This document shows, one piece after another, positions 27,447 to 35,288 of a stretch of 64,000 nucleotides of DNA. Position 1 is the first letter of the stretch. Each line of letters starts with the position of its first letter. Below the pieces are notes generated by a model. It made no database searches. It saw only the letters and a list, made by a program, of their open reading frames with translations, and was not told the DNA's origin. The position numbers and the translations under genes are program-made. This stretch comes from Ravibacter sp964559125 (GTDB taxonomy: Bacteria > Bacteroidota > Bacteroidia > Cytophagales > Spirosomataceae): the NCBI GenBank assembly GCA_964559125.1, contig CAZLGW010000032.1:1-64000 (forward strand), written 5' to 3'.

Positions 27447-27475
27447 AAAATGTAAACGTTTTCATTATTGTCAAA
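27447..27475 (-). promoter_or_regulatory. Promoter of the SSS symporter operon
   Basis: Reading the minus strand, TTTG (27472-27475) is followed after 17 bp by TACATTTT (27447-27454), close to the Bacteroidota -33/-7 consensus. The LacI operator covers the -7 element and spacer, which suits direct repression. Confidence 0.6.
27450..27465. promoter_or_regulatory. LacI-family operator 1
   Basis: ATGTAAACGTTTTCAT is a 16-bp palindrome with one mismatched pair, centred on the CG typical of LacI-family sites. It overlaps the symporter promoter. Confidence 0.75.
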
Positions 27476-27601
27476 ATTTTCCTTGTGAAATTTTAGATGT
27501 TACAGTATTGCAAAAATGTAATATAGAGGCGATATGATCTACTTTTATTCGGTTTTAGCTACCTGGTTGTTTTTTTATTCAGAATTAACCGGTAATATTG
27601 C

Positions 27602-27615
27602 TGCAAACGTTTACA
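27602..27615. promoter_or_regulatory. LacI-family operator 2
   Basis: TGCAAACGTTTACA is a 14-bp palindrome with one mismatch, seven bp before the lacI-type start codon and two bp after a -7-like TAATATTG (27593-27600). The position implies autoregulation of the regulator and its downstream enzyme operon. Confidence 0.75.
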
Positions 27616-27622
27616 TTTTTCA

Positions 27623-28660
27623 ATGGCTGCTCAAAAAGGTGTTAGTCTTAAGGAGGTGGCGGATAAGGCAGGCGTATCGATTGCGACGGTTTCGAGGGTG
27701 ATCAATTCCAAGACAGTCGTAAAAGGAGAAACAGAGTTGCGCGTACAGAAGGTGATCAGGCAACTGGGCTACCGGCCAAACCGTGTGGCGCAACGGCTTC
27801 GTACCACCAGGGGAGCCGGCAAGCTTATTGGATTGCTTATCCCCGATATCCGCAACCCGTTTTATGTGGATATCATCAGGGGGATCGAACAATATGCATA
27901 CGCCAGGAATTTTGCGGTTATTATCGGCAACTTTTCGCAGGATGAGGAGCGGCAGAAGTTTTACATAGAAACACTGAAATCCGAATCGGTCGATGCTTTT
28001 ATAGTGGCGCCGTTACCGGGTATGAATGAGTATGTGAAAGAGCTGGCCGGAGAAGGATACGCGGTAGTGTGCATCGACCGGGGATTGCCGGGCGTAGACC
28101 TGGATGTGGTCAAGGTCGATAATTTCCAGGGCGCATTCGATGCTGTGGAGCACCTGATCAAGGCAGGGCATACGCGTATCGGGCACATTACAGGCAACAG
28201 GCTGATCCCTACTACCGTGGAACGGATAGCCGGCTATGAGGGCGCTTATGCCAAATACGGGCTTACCATCGACCCGGCAATAATCGCAGGCCGGGATTCT
28301 GATTACCAGAGCGGCGTTGACCTGGCGGCACATTTACTCGATATGCCCGACCCGCCCACGGCTTTGTTCACTTCAAACAACCTGCTGACACTGGGCGCGC
28401 TGGAGACCATCCATAGCAGGGGACTTAAGATCCCTGAGCAGGTGGCAATCGTCGGTTTTGACGATATGGACTGGGCAATGTCCCTTAATCCCCCTCTCAC
28501 AGCCATACGCCAGTCGGGTTTTGAGATAGGAAGAATTGCGATCGAGCTCCTGCACCAGCGGATCACCGATCCTGCAAGACCTTTCGTAAGCATCGTCCTG
28601 AAGACAGAACTTGTAGTCAGGAGCTCATGCGGACATAAGCTTAAAAAAAGTACAGAATGA
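27623..28660 (+). CDS. LacI-family transcriptional regulator
   Basis: A 345-residue repressor. The N-terminal helix-turn-helix is SLKEVADKAGVSIATVSRVIN (about 9-29), with a hinge helix ending near RPNRVAQRLR; a periplasmic-binding-protein-like effector domain follows (about 65-335). It overlaps the alcohol dehydrogenase start by 4 bp (ATGA), so it is translationally coupled to the catabolic operon it probably controls. Two near-perfect operators lie in the 244-bp divergent region. The inducer is probably the sugar acid or an intermediate. Confidence 0.95.
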   Translation: MAAQKGVSLKEVADKAGVSIATVSRVINSKTVVKGETELRVQKVIRQLGYRPNRVAQRLRTTRGAGKLIGLLIPDIRNPFYVDIIRGIEQYAYARNFAVIIGNFSQDEERQKFYIETLKSESVDAFIVAPLPGMNEYVKELAGEGYAVVCIDRGLPGVDLDVVKVDNFQGAFDAVEHLIKAGHTRIGHITGNRLIPTTVERIAGYEGAYAKYGLTIDPAIIAGRDSDYQSGVDLAAHLLDMPDPPTALFTSNNLLTLGALETIHSRGLKIPEQVAIVGFDDMDWAMSLNPPLTAIRQSGFEIGRIAIELLHQRITDPARPFVSIVLKTELVVRSSCGHKLKKSTE

Positions 28661-29808
28661 ACAGGATTCAGATCATACACCCTAAAAAAGTGGTATTCGG
28701 AGATGATAGTCTCGGTCAGTTCGCAGACGACTACCTGAGACTGTCTTATAAAAGACTGTATGTGGTGACTATCCCTCCGGTAAGGGCCAGGGTAGAGGAA
28801 GCGTTGCGGCCTCTGGCTGGCGCAGGGATAGAGATTTGTTTTAATACAAGCATCCTTGAAGAGCCGACTTTCAACGATTTTGAAAGGCTGGTCGGGGAAG
28901 CGATTTCCTTTGACGCCGACAGCGTGGCAGGCATCGGGGGAGGAAGCGTCATGGATACTTCAAAGCTTGTTGCGGTTCAGTTGCGCAGTGAGCAGACGCT
29001 GGACGATATATTGGCAAACGGGTTCCGTAAAAAGAGGGCCACCTATATAGCCTGTCTGCCTACAACGGCCGGTACAGGCAGTGAAGTTTCCCCGAATGCT
29101 ATTTTCGTGAATAACGAAGGTAATAAGGTGGGAGTGATCAGCCCTGAGCTTGTGCCCGACGCCGCTTATGTAGATCCAGGCCTGACGAAAGACGTTCCTC
29201 CTGTCGTAACGGCTGCTACGGGAATCGATGCCCTGGCACATTGCCTGGAAGCCTATACCAATAAATATGCACACCCGGTAACAGACCTGGTGGCCCTGGA
29301 GGGAATAAGGCTTATAGGACAATTCCTGCCCCGTGCCTTCGCGAACGGGGCCGATCAGGAAGCCCGGGCTTCCGTTGCGCTCGGCAGCATGTACGGGGGA
29401 ATGTGTCTCGGACCGGTCAATACCGCCGGTGTACACGCGTTGGCATACCCGCTCAGCAGGGAATTTCATTTGCCGCACGGACTTTCCGTAGCTCTCCTGC
29501 TGCCTTACGTAATGGAATACAACCTGGTGGAAGCGCCTGAACGGTACGCTGCCGTAGCCGTAGCCCTGGGAAGCCGTGAAAGCGGTTCCGTCTTAAGCGT
29601 GGCAAAGTCGGGGGTGGCCCTTGTGAGAGACCTGATCAGGAGCTGCGGGTTACCCGATAATCTCACAAAAGTGAATATCCCACTCGAAGCGGCCGGAAAG
29701 CTGGCCGATCAGGCCATACAGGTGCAGCGGCTGCTGAAGAATAACCCGAGGAATATTAATCGCGATGATGCTGAAAGAATCTATGTGAGTGCTTTCGGGG
29801 AGGTGTAG
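28657..29808 (+). CDS. Iron-containing alcohol dehydrogenase
   Basis: A 383-residue group III (Fe-ADH) dehydrogenase. It has the NAD-binding GIGGGSVMD (about 88-96) and the metal-binding His/Asp set: Asp and His in ATGIDALAHCLEAY (about 188-201), His in NTAGVHALAYPL, and His in REFHLPHGLSVA. It reduces an aldehyde or oxidises an alcohol or hydroxy-acid with NAD(P). In an operon with an aldolase and four-carbon acid kinase, it may reduce the aldehyde released by the aldolase or oxidise the starting polyol or acid. The direction is not decided by sequence. Confidence 0.9.
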   Translation: MNRIQIIHPKKVVFGDDSLGQFADDYLRLSYKRLYVVTIPPVRARVEEALRPLAGAGIEICFNTSILEEPTFNDFERLVGEAISFDADSVAGIGGGSVMDTSKLVAVQLRSEQTLDDILANGFRKKRATYIACLPTTAGTGSEVSPNAIFVNNEGNKVGVISPELVPDAAYVDPGLTKDVPPVVTAATGIDALAHCLEAYTNKYAHPVTDLVALEGIRLIGQFLPRAFANGADQEARASVALGSMYGGMCLGPVNTAGVHALAYPLSREFHLPHGLSVALLLPYVMEYNLVEAPERYAAVAVALGSRESGSVLSVAKSGVALVRDLIRSCGLPDNLTKVNIPLEAAGKLADQAIQVQRLLKNNPRNINRDDAERIYVSAFGEV

Positions 29809-29844
29809 AGAGGATGAGTATATTATTTACAGATTTTCAGAAAA

Positions 29845-30780
29845 ATGAAGAAAAGAATCAGCGGCGTGGTTGTGCCGATGGTCACGCCGTTTAAGGCAGA
29901 CGGGACAGTCGATACCGGTTCGGTTGAAAGACTGGTCGGATACCTGACCGGCTATGGTACGGCTCCTTTCCTGTTGGGAACGACCGGTGAATCGGCTTCC
30001 GTACCGGGAAAGGAAAAAGTGAAACTGGTGGAGGCGGCTGTGAGGACGGCCGGTGGCAGGAGCCTGGTATATGCCGGGATCTCGGGAAATTCTTTAACGG
30101 ATTCTATAGAGGATGCGCGTCGTTATCACGACCTCGGAGCGGATGTATTGGTATCGACTATGGCGAGCTACTACCCGGCCGACAACGAGCAGGTATTCCG
30201 TTATTTTACGAAACTGGCCGATAACCTGCCTGCTCCGCTCATTATCTATAATATCCCGGCCACTACGCATCTGTCAATTCCGGTCGAAGTCGTAGACCGG
30301 CTGAGCGGTCACCCCAATATCATCGGGTTTAAAGACTCGGAGCGCAGTATCGAACGCCTGGAACAATCGGTAATTCTTTGGAAAGACCGTGCAGACTTTT
30401 CTTTCCTTACCGGCTGGGCTGCGCAATCGCTGTATGCTATGCAGCTTGGCGCCGACGGTATTGTGCCGGGTACAGGCAACCTGGCTCCCGGACTCTATAA
30501 GGTGATATGCGACGACGCAGCGGACGATAAGAACTGGAGAGGAACAGCCGCTATGAAGAAAGCTGACCTGCTTTCGGAAATATACCAGAAAGGACGGTCG
30601 CTCAGCTATGCTCTGCCGGTACTGAAAGCGATGATGAGCGCTTACGGGCTGTGTGAAGCGGAAGTGCTGCCTCCTATGCTTAACCTGCAGGAGAAGGAAC
30701 TGCAACTCATCCAGGATTCAATAAGGGGGCAGTTTCGCGACCTGGACCAGATCAATAGCTTACCCGAACATGACAGATAA
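29845..30780 (+). CDS. DapA/NanA-family (dihydrodipicolinate synthase-like) aldolase
   Basis: A 311-residue class I aldolase. GTTGESASV (about 45-53) binds the keto-acid carboxylate, Tyr in IIYNIPATT is the proton shuttle, and Lys in GFKDSER is the Schiff-base lysine. In a catabolic operon it more likely cleaves a 2-keto-3-deoxy sugar acid into pyruvate and an aldehyde than makes lysine precursors. It starts 36 bp after the dehydrogenase and overlaps the PdxA-type gene by 11 bp. Confidence 0.88.
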   Translation: MKKRISGVVVPMVTPFKADGTVDTGSVERLVGYLTGYGTAPFLLGTTGESASVPGKEKVKLVEAAVRTAGGRSLVYAGISGNSLTDSIEDARRYHDLGADVLVSTMASYYPADNEQVFRYFTKLADNLPAPLIIYNIPATTHLSIPVEVVDRLSGHPNIIGFKDSERSIERLEQSVILWKDRADFSFLTGWAAQSLYAMQLGADGIVPGTGNLAPGLYKVICDDAADDKNWRGTAAMKKADLLSEIYQKGRSLSYALPVLKAMMSAYGLCEAEVLPPMLNLQEKELQLIQDSIRGQFRDLDQINSLPEHDR

Positions 30781-31810
30781 CAGACCAATCTTAGGGATTA
30801 CAATGGGCGACCCGGCCGGTATCGGGCCGGAAGTAGCCGTGAAGGCATTTTCCGATACGGCGATATACAACTCTTGCAGGCCTCTTCTCGTAGGCGATGC
30901 CGGGGTGATCGCAGATGCCGTGCGTTTCTGTGGGCTCGACCTTAACGTAAGGGCGGTAAAGTCCGTCGGGCAGGCTGCTTTTTTGCCGGGACAGATCGAT
31001 GTATACGACCTTGCAAATGTGAGTATCGAAAAGCTGCAGAAAGGAGAGATGTCGGCAATGGCCGGTGATGTGGCCTTTCAGACAGTGGTCGAAACGATCA
31101 GGCTGGCAATGGAAGGAGAGATAGGCGGTACCGTGACGGGACCGATCAACAAGGAGTCCTTGCATATGGCCGGACATTTGTTTTCCGGTCATACGGAGAT
31201 ATACGCGCATTACACAGACACAAAAAAATACGCCATGCTGCTTGTCGAGGACGACCTGAGGGTGATTCACGTCTCTACGCATGTGTCGCTCCGGGAAGCC
31301 TGCGACCTGGTGAAAAAGGAACGTATCCTTGAGACGATCGAGCTGATGCACCAGGCCTGCGTTCAGTTGGGTATCGCCAACCCGCGAATAGCTGTGGCGG
31401 GACTTAACCCGCATGCCGGCGACGGCGGATTGTTCGGCTGGGAGGAGAAGACCGAGATCATACCGGCTATTGAAGAGGCAGTCAGGAGGGGCTATTGTGT
31501 TACAGGCCCCGTTCCGGCCGATACGCTTTTCCCGAAAGCAAAGGGCGGAAGTTTTGACGGATGCGTCGCCATGTATCACGACCAGGGGCATATTCCGTTT
31601 AAAATGGTAGGATTCACATGGGATAGCGAAACGGGGAAAATGAAAAGTGTCAGGGGTGTAAACGTTACACTTGGCCTCCCGATTATCAGGACTTCGGTAG
31701 ATCACGGCACAGCAATGGAGATAGCAGGGAAGGGCATCGCAAGTGCAGACGCCATGCTCCTGGCGATCGAATATGCTGTCAGGCTTTTTGAAAACAGGAT
31801 GCCGGTATGA
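30770..31810 (+). CDS. pdxA2: PdxA-family 4-phospho-acid dehydrogenase (PdxA2-type)
   Basis: A 346-residue PdxA-fold NAD-dependent oxidative decarboxylase. The metal ligands are His in SGHTEIYA, His in STHVSLRE and His in MYHDQGHIPFK; the C-terminal motif is SVDHGTAMEIAGKG. True PdxA makes vitamin B6 precursors, but a copy overlapping a DUF1537 kinase is the mark of PdxA2. That enzyme oxidises D-threonate- or D-erythronate-4-phosphate and decarboxylates it to dihydroxyacetone phosphate and CO2. It overlaps the aldolase (11 bp) and kinase (4 bp). The acid's stereochemistry is not known from sequence. Confidence 0.88.
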   Translation: MTDNRPILGITMGDPAGIGPEVAVKAFSDTAIYNSCRPLLVGDAGVIADAVRFCGLDLNVRAVKSVGQAAFLPGQIDVYDLANVSIEKLQKGEMSAMAGDVAFQTVVETIRLAMEGEIGGTVTGPINKESLHMAGHLFSGHTEIYAHYTDTKKYAMLLVEDDLRVIHVSTHVSLREACDLVKKERILETIELMHQACVQLGIANPRIAVAGLNPHAGDGGLFGWEEKTEIIPAIEEAVRRGYCVTGPVPADTLFPKAKGGSFDGCVAMYHDQGHIPFKMVGFTWDSETGKMKSVRGVNVTLGLPIIRTSVDHGTAMEIAGKGIASADAMLLAIEYAVRLFENRMPV

Positions 31811-32964
31811 TAGCTGTTGTTGCAGACGATTTTACGGGTGCCGCAGAGATTGGGGGAATAGCGCTCCGCCATGGCTTCAGGGTAGTCATAGATACAAAAG
31901 TGGGCAAAACCGCCGACACCGACATCCTGGTCATAACTACCGATACCCGTTCACTCGGTCCGGGGCAGGCGGCAGAGGCCACCGGGCAAATCACATCCGG
32001 TTTGCTGGCGATCAATCCCGATTTCATTTTTAAGAAAGTAGACTCGCTGCTGAGAGGAAATGTGGCAGCCGAGCTTCTTGCGCAGCTTCGGGCATCGGGG
32101 AAATCGCGTGCGGTGGTGGTTCCGGCTAATCCCGGTCTGAAAAGAACTATCAGAGACGGCGTGTATTACTACGACGGCGTGCCGTTGGGCGAAATGGAAT
32201 TTAACGGCACGATAGGGGGCGGAACCTCTTCTTCACTGGTTACGGATCTCCTGGGTGAAAGCGCGAAGGAGCACGCAGGCGTTGTCTCCGCCGATGAAGA
32301 GTTCCCGGATAAAGAACTTATTGTCGGTAATGCTTCCTGCAACAAAGACCTCGAAAGCTGGGTGGACAGGGTCGACGTGCGGACGATCCCCGCGGGTGGC
32401 TCCGGCTTTTTCAACGCTATCATCGGACGTATGAAGCAGGCTTCAATGCATGGCGGTAAAGAGATAAAGTGGGGTAGGAAAGCGCTGTATGTATGCGGCA
32501 GCGCCTTTGCCGAAAGCCGGTCGCGGGTCAGGGCGTCGGCGGAGGAAGGCCTGGCGGTGATCTATATGCCGGAAAGGCTTTTTTGCAGGCAGGAAGACAC
32601 CGTCCTGCTTATAAGAAAATGGGCGGATGAGGTATCGGAAGCGCTGAAAACGAGAGAAAAGGCTGTCATGGCCGTTGGCAGTCTCGACTGCGACGGCGTC
32701 AAAAACCTTTCTCTCATGATCAGGCAGGTTGTTGCAGACACCGTTGAAATGGTACTGCAGTCCACCGCCGTCGATGAATTGCTGATCGAAGGCGGTGCCA
32801 CGTCTTTTTCCGTTATCCGGAAGCTTGGTTACGAAAGGTTCTTTCCTGAACAGGAACTGGGTACAGGGGTTGTCCGGATGAAGATCGAGGGACAAAGCGA
32901 CATGTACCTTACAGTTAAGCCGGGCAGCTACGCCTGGCCCGTATCCGTGTGGAATTACCGGTAG
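31807..32964 (+). CDS. dtnK: Four-carbon acid sugar kinase (DUF1537 family)
   Basis: A 385-residue kinase with the two-domain DUF1537 layout. The N-terminal domain begins IAVVADDFTGAAEIGG and binds the sugar acid; the C-terminal nucleotide-binding domain ends in EGGATSFSVIRKLG and GTGVVRM. Members phosphorylate D-threonate, L-threonate or D-erythronate at C4, giving the substrate for the PdxA2-type enzyme that overlaps its start. It is the last gene of the LacI operon. Its 3' end overlaps the convergent lipoprotein gene by 10 bp. The symbol follows characterised D-threonate kinase; the exact substrate may differ. Confidence 0.86.
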   Translation: MIAVVADDFTGAAEIGGIALRHGFRVVIDTKVGKTADTDILVITTDTRSLGPGQAAEATGQITSGLLAINPDFIFKKVDSLLRGNVAAELLAQLRASGKSRAVVVPANPGLKRTIRDGVYYYDGVPLGEMEFNGTIGGGTSSSLVTDLLGESAKEHAGVVSADEEFPDKELIVGNASCNKDLESWVDRVDVRTIPAGGSGFFNAIIGRMKQASMHGGKEIKWGRKALYVCGSAFAESRSRVRASAEEGLAVIYMPERLFCRQEDTVLLIRKWADEVSEALKTREKAVMAVGSLDCDGVKNLSLMIRQVVADTVEMVLQSTAVDELLIEGGATSFSVIRKLGYERFFPEQELGTGVVRMKIEGQSDMYLTVKPGSYAWPVSVWNYR

Positions 32965-33713
32965 TGAAAGCCGGTTCTCCGGATGACGTTGCCGGCCTCG
33001 TCTTTCATAACAGACGATGTCGGGTAGCCGTCGGTATCGTACTCGTATTCCTCCTGGAAGCTCACCGGACCGTATTCAGGCAGGATCACCGTCATTTCGA
33101 CAATTTCGTTCTCGCTCGAAAAAAGAGGAAGGAGATCAGGAATAACCGGGTATTTGAACCTCGCAGAGCTGTAGGGCGATTTTTTGGTACCGTGCTTCCA
33201 GCCCAGTAAAAGTTCGCCGGCGTCGTTGGTAAGCCGGGTAAGGTTGTTGCCGGAATAGGTGAGCAGGTAGGAGTATACGACTCCTGTATCGTCTGCTATC
33301 TTCATTTTCCCGATTTTACCGCCTGAGATTTCGTAGGTGATCCGGTTTTCCGATACTTCACCGGGTGATCCGCCCTCGAAAAGCTTATGAATGGTGCTGA
33401 CGGGTACGCCGTTTTCACCGTAAGTCACTTCGAATACCTGCCTGGTTTCATCCGATTCGATTTCAAATTTTACAGGATTGCCCTTGGCGTCGTACGACAC
33501 CGTGCTTTTGTACTGGTCTTCCGGGCTGCCGTATTCCGTCAGCCGGTTTTTGTTGTCGTACACCAACCGGTAGGTGACAGACTGGCCGTTGATGGAAACT
33601 ACCGTACTGGTAAGTTGCCTGGCAGCCGGCTGCGGGTTAATGTCGTCGTCTTTCTTTTTACAACTGCCTGCTACCCCGATGCATACAAGCGCCAATAAGA
33701 TTTGTTTTTTCAT
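32955..33713 (-). CDS. Hypothetical lipoprotein
   Basis: A 252-residue exported lipoprotein with lipobox GVAGSCKKK. The body has repeated beta-strand units of the form YRLVYDNKNRLTEYGS and YDAKGNPVKFE, resembling the YD-repeat-like strands of several Bacteroidota surface lipoproteins. No enzymatic motif is seen. It converges on the sugar-acid kinase, overlapping by 10 bp. It may be co-directional with the LytTR regulator gene that lies upstream of it on the minus strand (33796-34518). Confidence 0.75.
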   Translation of the reverse strand: MKKQILLALVCIGVAGSCKKKDDDINPQPAARQLTSTVVSINGQSVTYRLVYDNKNRLTEYGSPEDQYKSTVSYDAKGNPVKFEIESDETRQVFEVTYGENGVPVSTIHKLFEGGSPGEVSENRITYEISGGKIGKMKIADDTGVVYSYLLTYSGNNLTRLTNDAGELLLGWKHGTKKSPYSSARFKYPVIPDLLPLFSSENEIVEMTVILPEYGPVSFQEEYEYDTDGYPTSSVMKDEAGNVIRRTGFHYR

Positions 33714-33795
33714 GGAATAATAGATATTTAAGTTATTGATTTAAGGAGATGCCGGTCATTGTTATACGCCCGTACCGGAAACCGCTGTGACCGGA

Positions 33796-34518
33796 CTAGA
33801 ACATCAGCTCTTTGATGGCAGGCAGGTAGCTTCTTCCCACACTGATCTCCACATCGTTCGGAAGGGAGACATACAATTTGCTGATGTCGCGGTAGAGCTC
33901 CCGGATGTACCCGACATTCACGATGTAGGACCGGTGTACCCTCATGAAATTCCGGGGGTCGAATTTGCTTTCCAATTGTCCTATGCCGATCGTGCAGAGG
34001 TAGGCCTCCTTATTGACGGTATGGATCCAGGTGTAGTCGCCATCTGCTTTGAGGTAGGAGATCTTATCGACCGGTATCCCAACGAGCCTGGATCCCTTTT
34101 CCACAAAAATGCGGGACGGGTAACCCGTTATCCGTTCGACAGCATCTGCAGCGGGGGGGCGCTTCAGGCTCATCAGTCGCTGAAAAGCACATTGGATCCG
34201 CATCGGGGCAAGGGGCTTCAGGAGGTAGTCTACCGCCCTGTAGTCAAAAGCTTTTGCAGCATATTCGGGCGTAGCCGACATCATAACCACAGGCGGGACA
34301 TAGTCTAGCATATCGAGCACTTCAAAACCGTTTTTGCCGGGCAGTGCCACCTCCATTACGAGCAGATCGGGTTCAAGGGTGTTGATCATCCGGACGGCTT
34401 CCGGGCCGTTGCCGCATTCCTTCAGCAAAAATGAATAAGGCTGCCGTAGCAGGTAATCGCACAGGACTTTCCGGGTGGATTCGTCTCTGTCAGCTAGGAG
34501 AACAATCTTGTTTTTCAT
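33796..34518 (-). CDS. LytTR-family response regulator with atypical receiver
   Basis: A 240-residue regulator: receiver domain (about 4-115) and LytTR DNA-binding domain (about 140-238, with SYLKADGDYTWIHT and FMRVHRSYIVN). The receiver departs from consensus. The phospho-acceptor Asp is Glu56 (LLVMEVALPGKNG), and the second acidic-pocket residue is Arg11 (ADRDES); Lys101 and Ser81 are kept. It may therefore be phosphorylation-independent. No histidine kinase lies next to it, although LytTR regulators usually pair with one. It diverges from a Crp/Fnr gene across 154 bp that contain a perfect palindrome. Confidence 0.9.
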   Translation of the reverse strand: MKNKIVLLADRDESTRKVLCDYLLRQPYSFLLKECGNGPEAVRMINTLEPDLLVMEVALPGKNGFEVLDMLDYVPPVVMMSATPEYAAKAFDYRAVDYLLKPLAPMRIQCAFQRLMSLKRPPAADAVERITGYPSRIFVEKGSRLVGIPVDKISYLKADGDYTWIHTVNKEAYLCTIGIGQLESKFDPRNFMRVHRSYIVNVGYIRELYRDISKLYVSLPNDVEISVGRSYLPAIKELMF

Positions 34519-34547
34519 GGACTTATCGGGTTGTTTTCAAGGTGTGG

Positions 34548-34555
34548 CAAAAATA
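34548..34555 (-). promoter_or_regulatory. Candidate -7 element of the LytTR gene
   Basis: On the minus strand this reads TATTTTTG, a full match to TANNTTTG, 30 bp upstream of the start codon. No good -33 was found at the usual spacing, so an activator may be needed. Confidence 0.4.
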
Positions 34556-34577
34556 ACCTGGCAGAAAGTCAACCTGA

Positions 34578-34593
34578 TCTGACATATGTCAGA
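34578..34593. promoter_or_regulatory. Perfect palindrome, probable Crp/Fnr-type operator
   Basis: TCTGACATATGTCAGA is a perfect 16-bp palindrome with a TGAC-N4-GTCA core. It lies between the divergent LytTR and Crp/Fnr genes, directly upstream of the Crp/Fnr -33 element. The same core recurs before the second Crp/Fnr gene (46468-46483). Confidence 0.75.
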
Positions 34594-34594
34594 A

Positions 34595-34626
34595 ATTGCA
34601 TGTTAGGACGGTTCGCTTTACATTTG
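34595..34626 (+). promoter_or_regulatory. Promoter of the first Crp/Fnr gene
   Basis: ATTG (34595-34598) and TACATTTG (34619-34626) are 20 bp apart, matching the Bacteroidota consensus. The start codon is 46 bp downstream. Confidence 0.65.
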
Positions 34627-34672
34627 CCTGCATGAGAAGCTTTGGAGACTATTTGTTTCACCGATCCTGACC

Positions 34673-35263
34673 ATGATACCACGTGAAATTTTTCAGAAGG
34701 TGTGCCGGTATGCACAGGCCAGGGGAATTGTTTTTACTCTTCAGGAGCAGGAAATTATTGCCTCTCTGACCACTCATAAAGTGCTTCCGCCGCATACTAT
34801 CCTGATGGAGCAGGGCAAGCCGGTCAAATGGCTTTATTTCCTCAACAGCGGGATCGTACGACTGTACCGGGTTCATAGGGAGACAGACCATACGCTGGGT
34901 ATTATTAGCGTCAATGATTTTATTTCAACCCCCCTGTATCTTTTCAGCGGAGCCATTTCCCCCTGTGCGCTGGAGTCGCTGACAGAGGTTGATGTGCTGG
35001 TATGGGATAAGGCCGGAGTGGCAGCTATGAAAGAGCAGATCCCGCGGATGTACGATATGGAGATGGCCGTTATGGACAGGCTTCTGAACTGGGTACAGGA
35101 CAGCCAGATCGATGCGGTTTGCATGACGGCGGAAGAACGGTACCAGAAGATCATGACCGAGCAGCCCGAGATCATCCGGCAGATCCCGCTGAAATATGTC
35201 GCTTCGCTGCTGGGGATCCACCAGGACAGCCTGAGCCGGATCAGGAAGGCGTTTACGAAATAA
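34673..35263 (+). CDS. Crp/Fnr-family transcriptional regulator
   Basis: A 196-residue regulator: cyclic-nucleotide-binding-like beta-roll (about 20-125, with LMEQGKPVKWLYFLNSGIVRLY) and a short C-terminal winged helix whose recognition part is LLGIHQDSLSRIRK (about 181-194). No Cys cluster for an iron-sulfur centre is seen, so it is not Fnr proper; the effector is unknown. A perfect palindrome sits just upstream of its promoter, suggesting autoregulation. Such regulators in Bacteroidota often control nearby small-molecule or stress genes. Confidence 0.9.
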   Translation: MIPREIFQKVCRYAQARGIVFTLQEQEIIASLTTHKVLPPHTILMEQGKPVKWLYFLNSGIVRLYRVHRETDHTLGIISVNDFISTPLYLFSGAISPCALESLTEVDVLVWDKAGVAAMKEQIPRMYDMEMAVMDRLLNWVQDSQIDAVCMTAEERYQKIMTEQPEIIRQIPLKYVASLLGIHQDSLSRIRKAFTK

Positions 35264-35288
35264 GACCACAAAGATGCCCTGCTTCGCG

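Noticed and set aside
31656..31670. LacI-like site GTGTAAACGTTACAC inside the PdxA2-type gene
   Set aside because: The half-sites are one base out of register, and it is in coding sequence with no promoter near.
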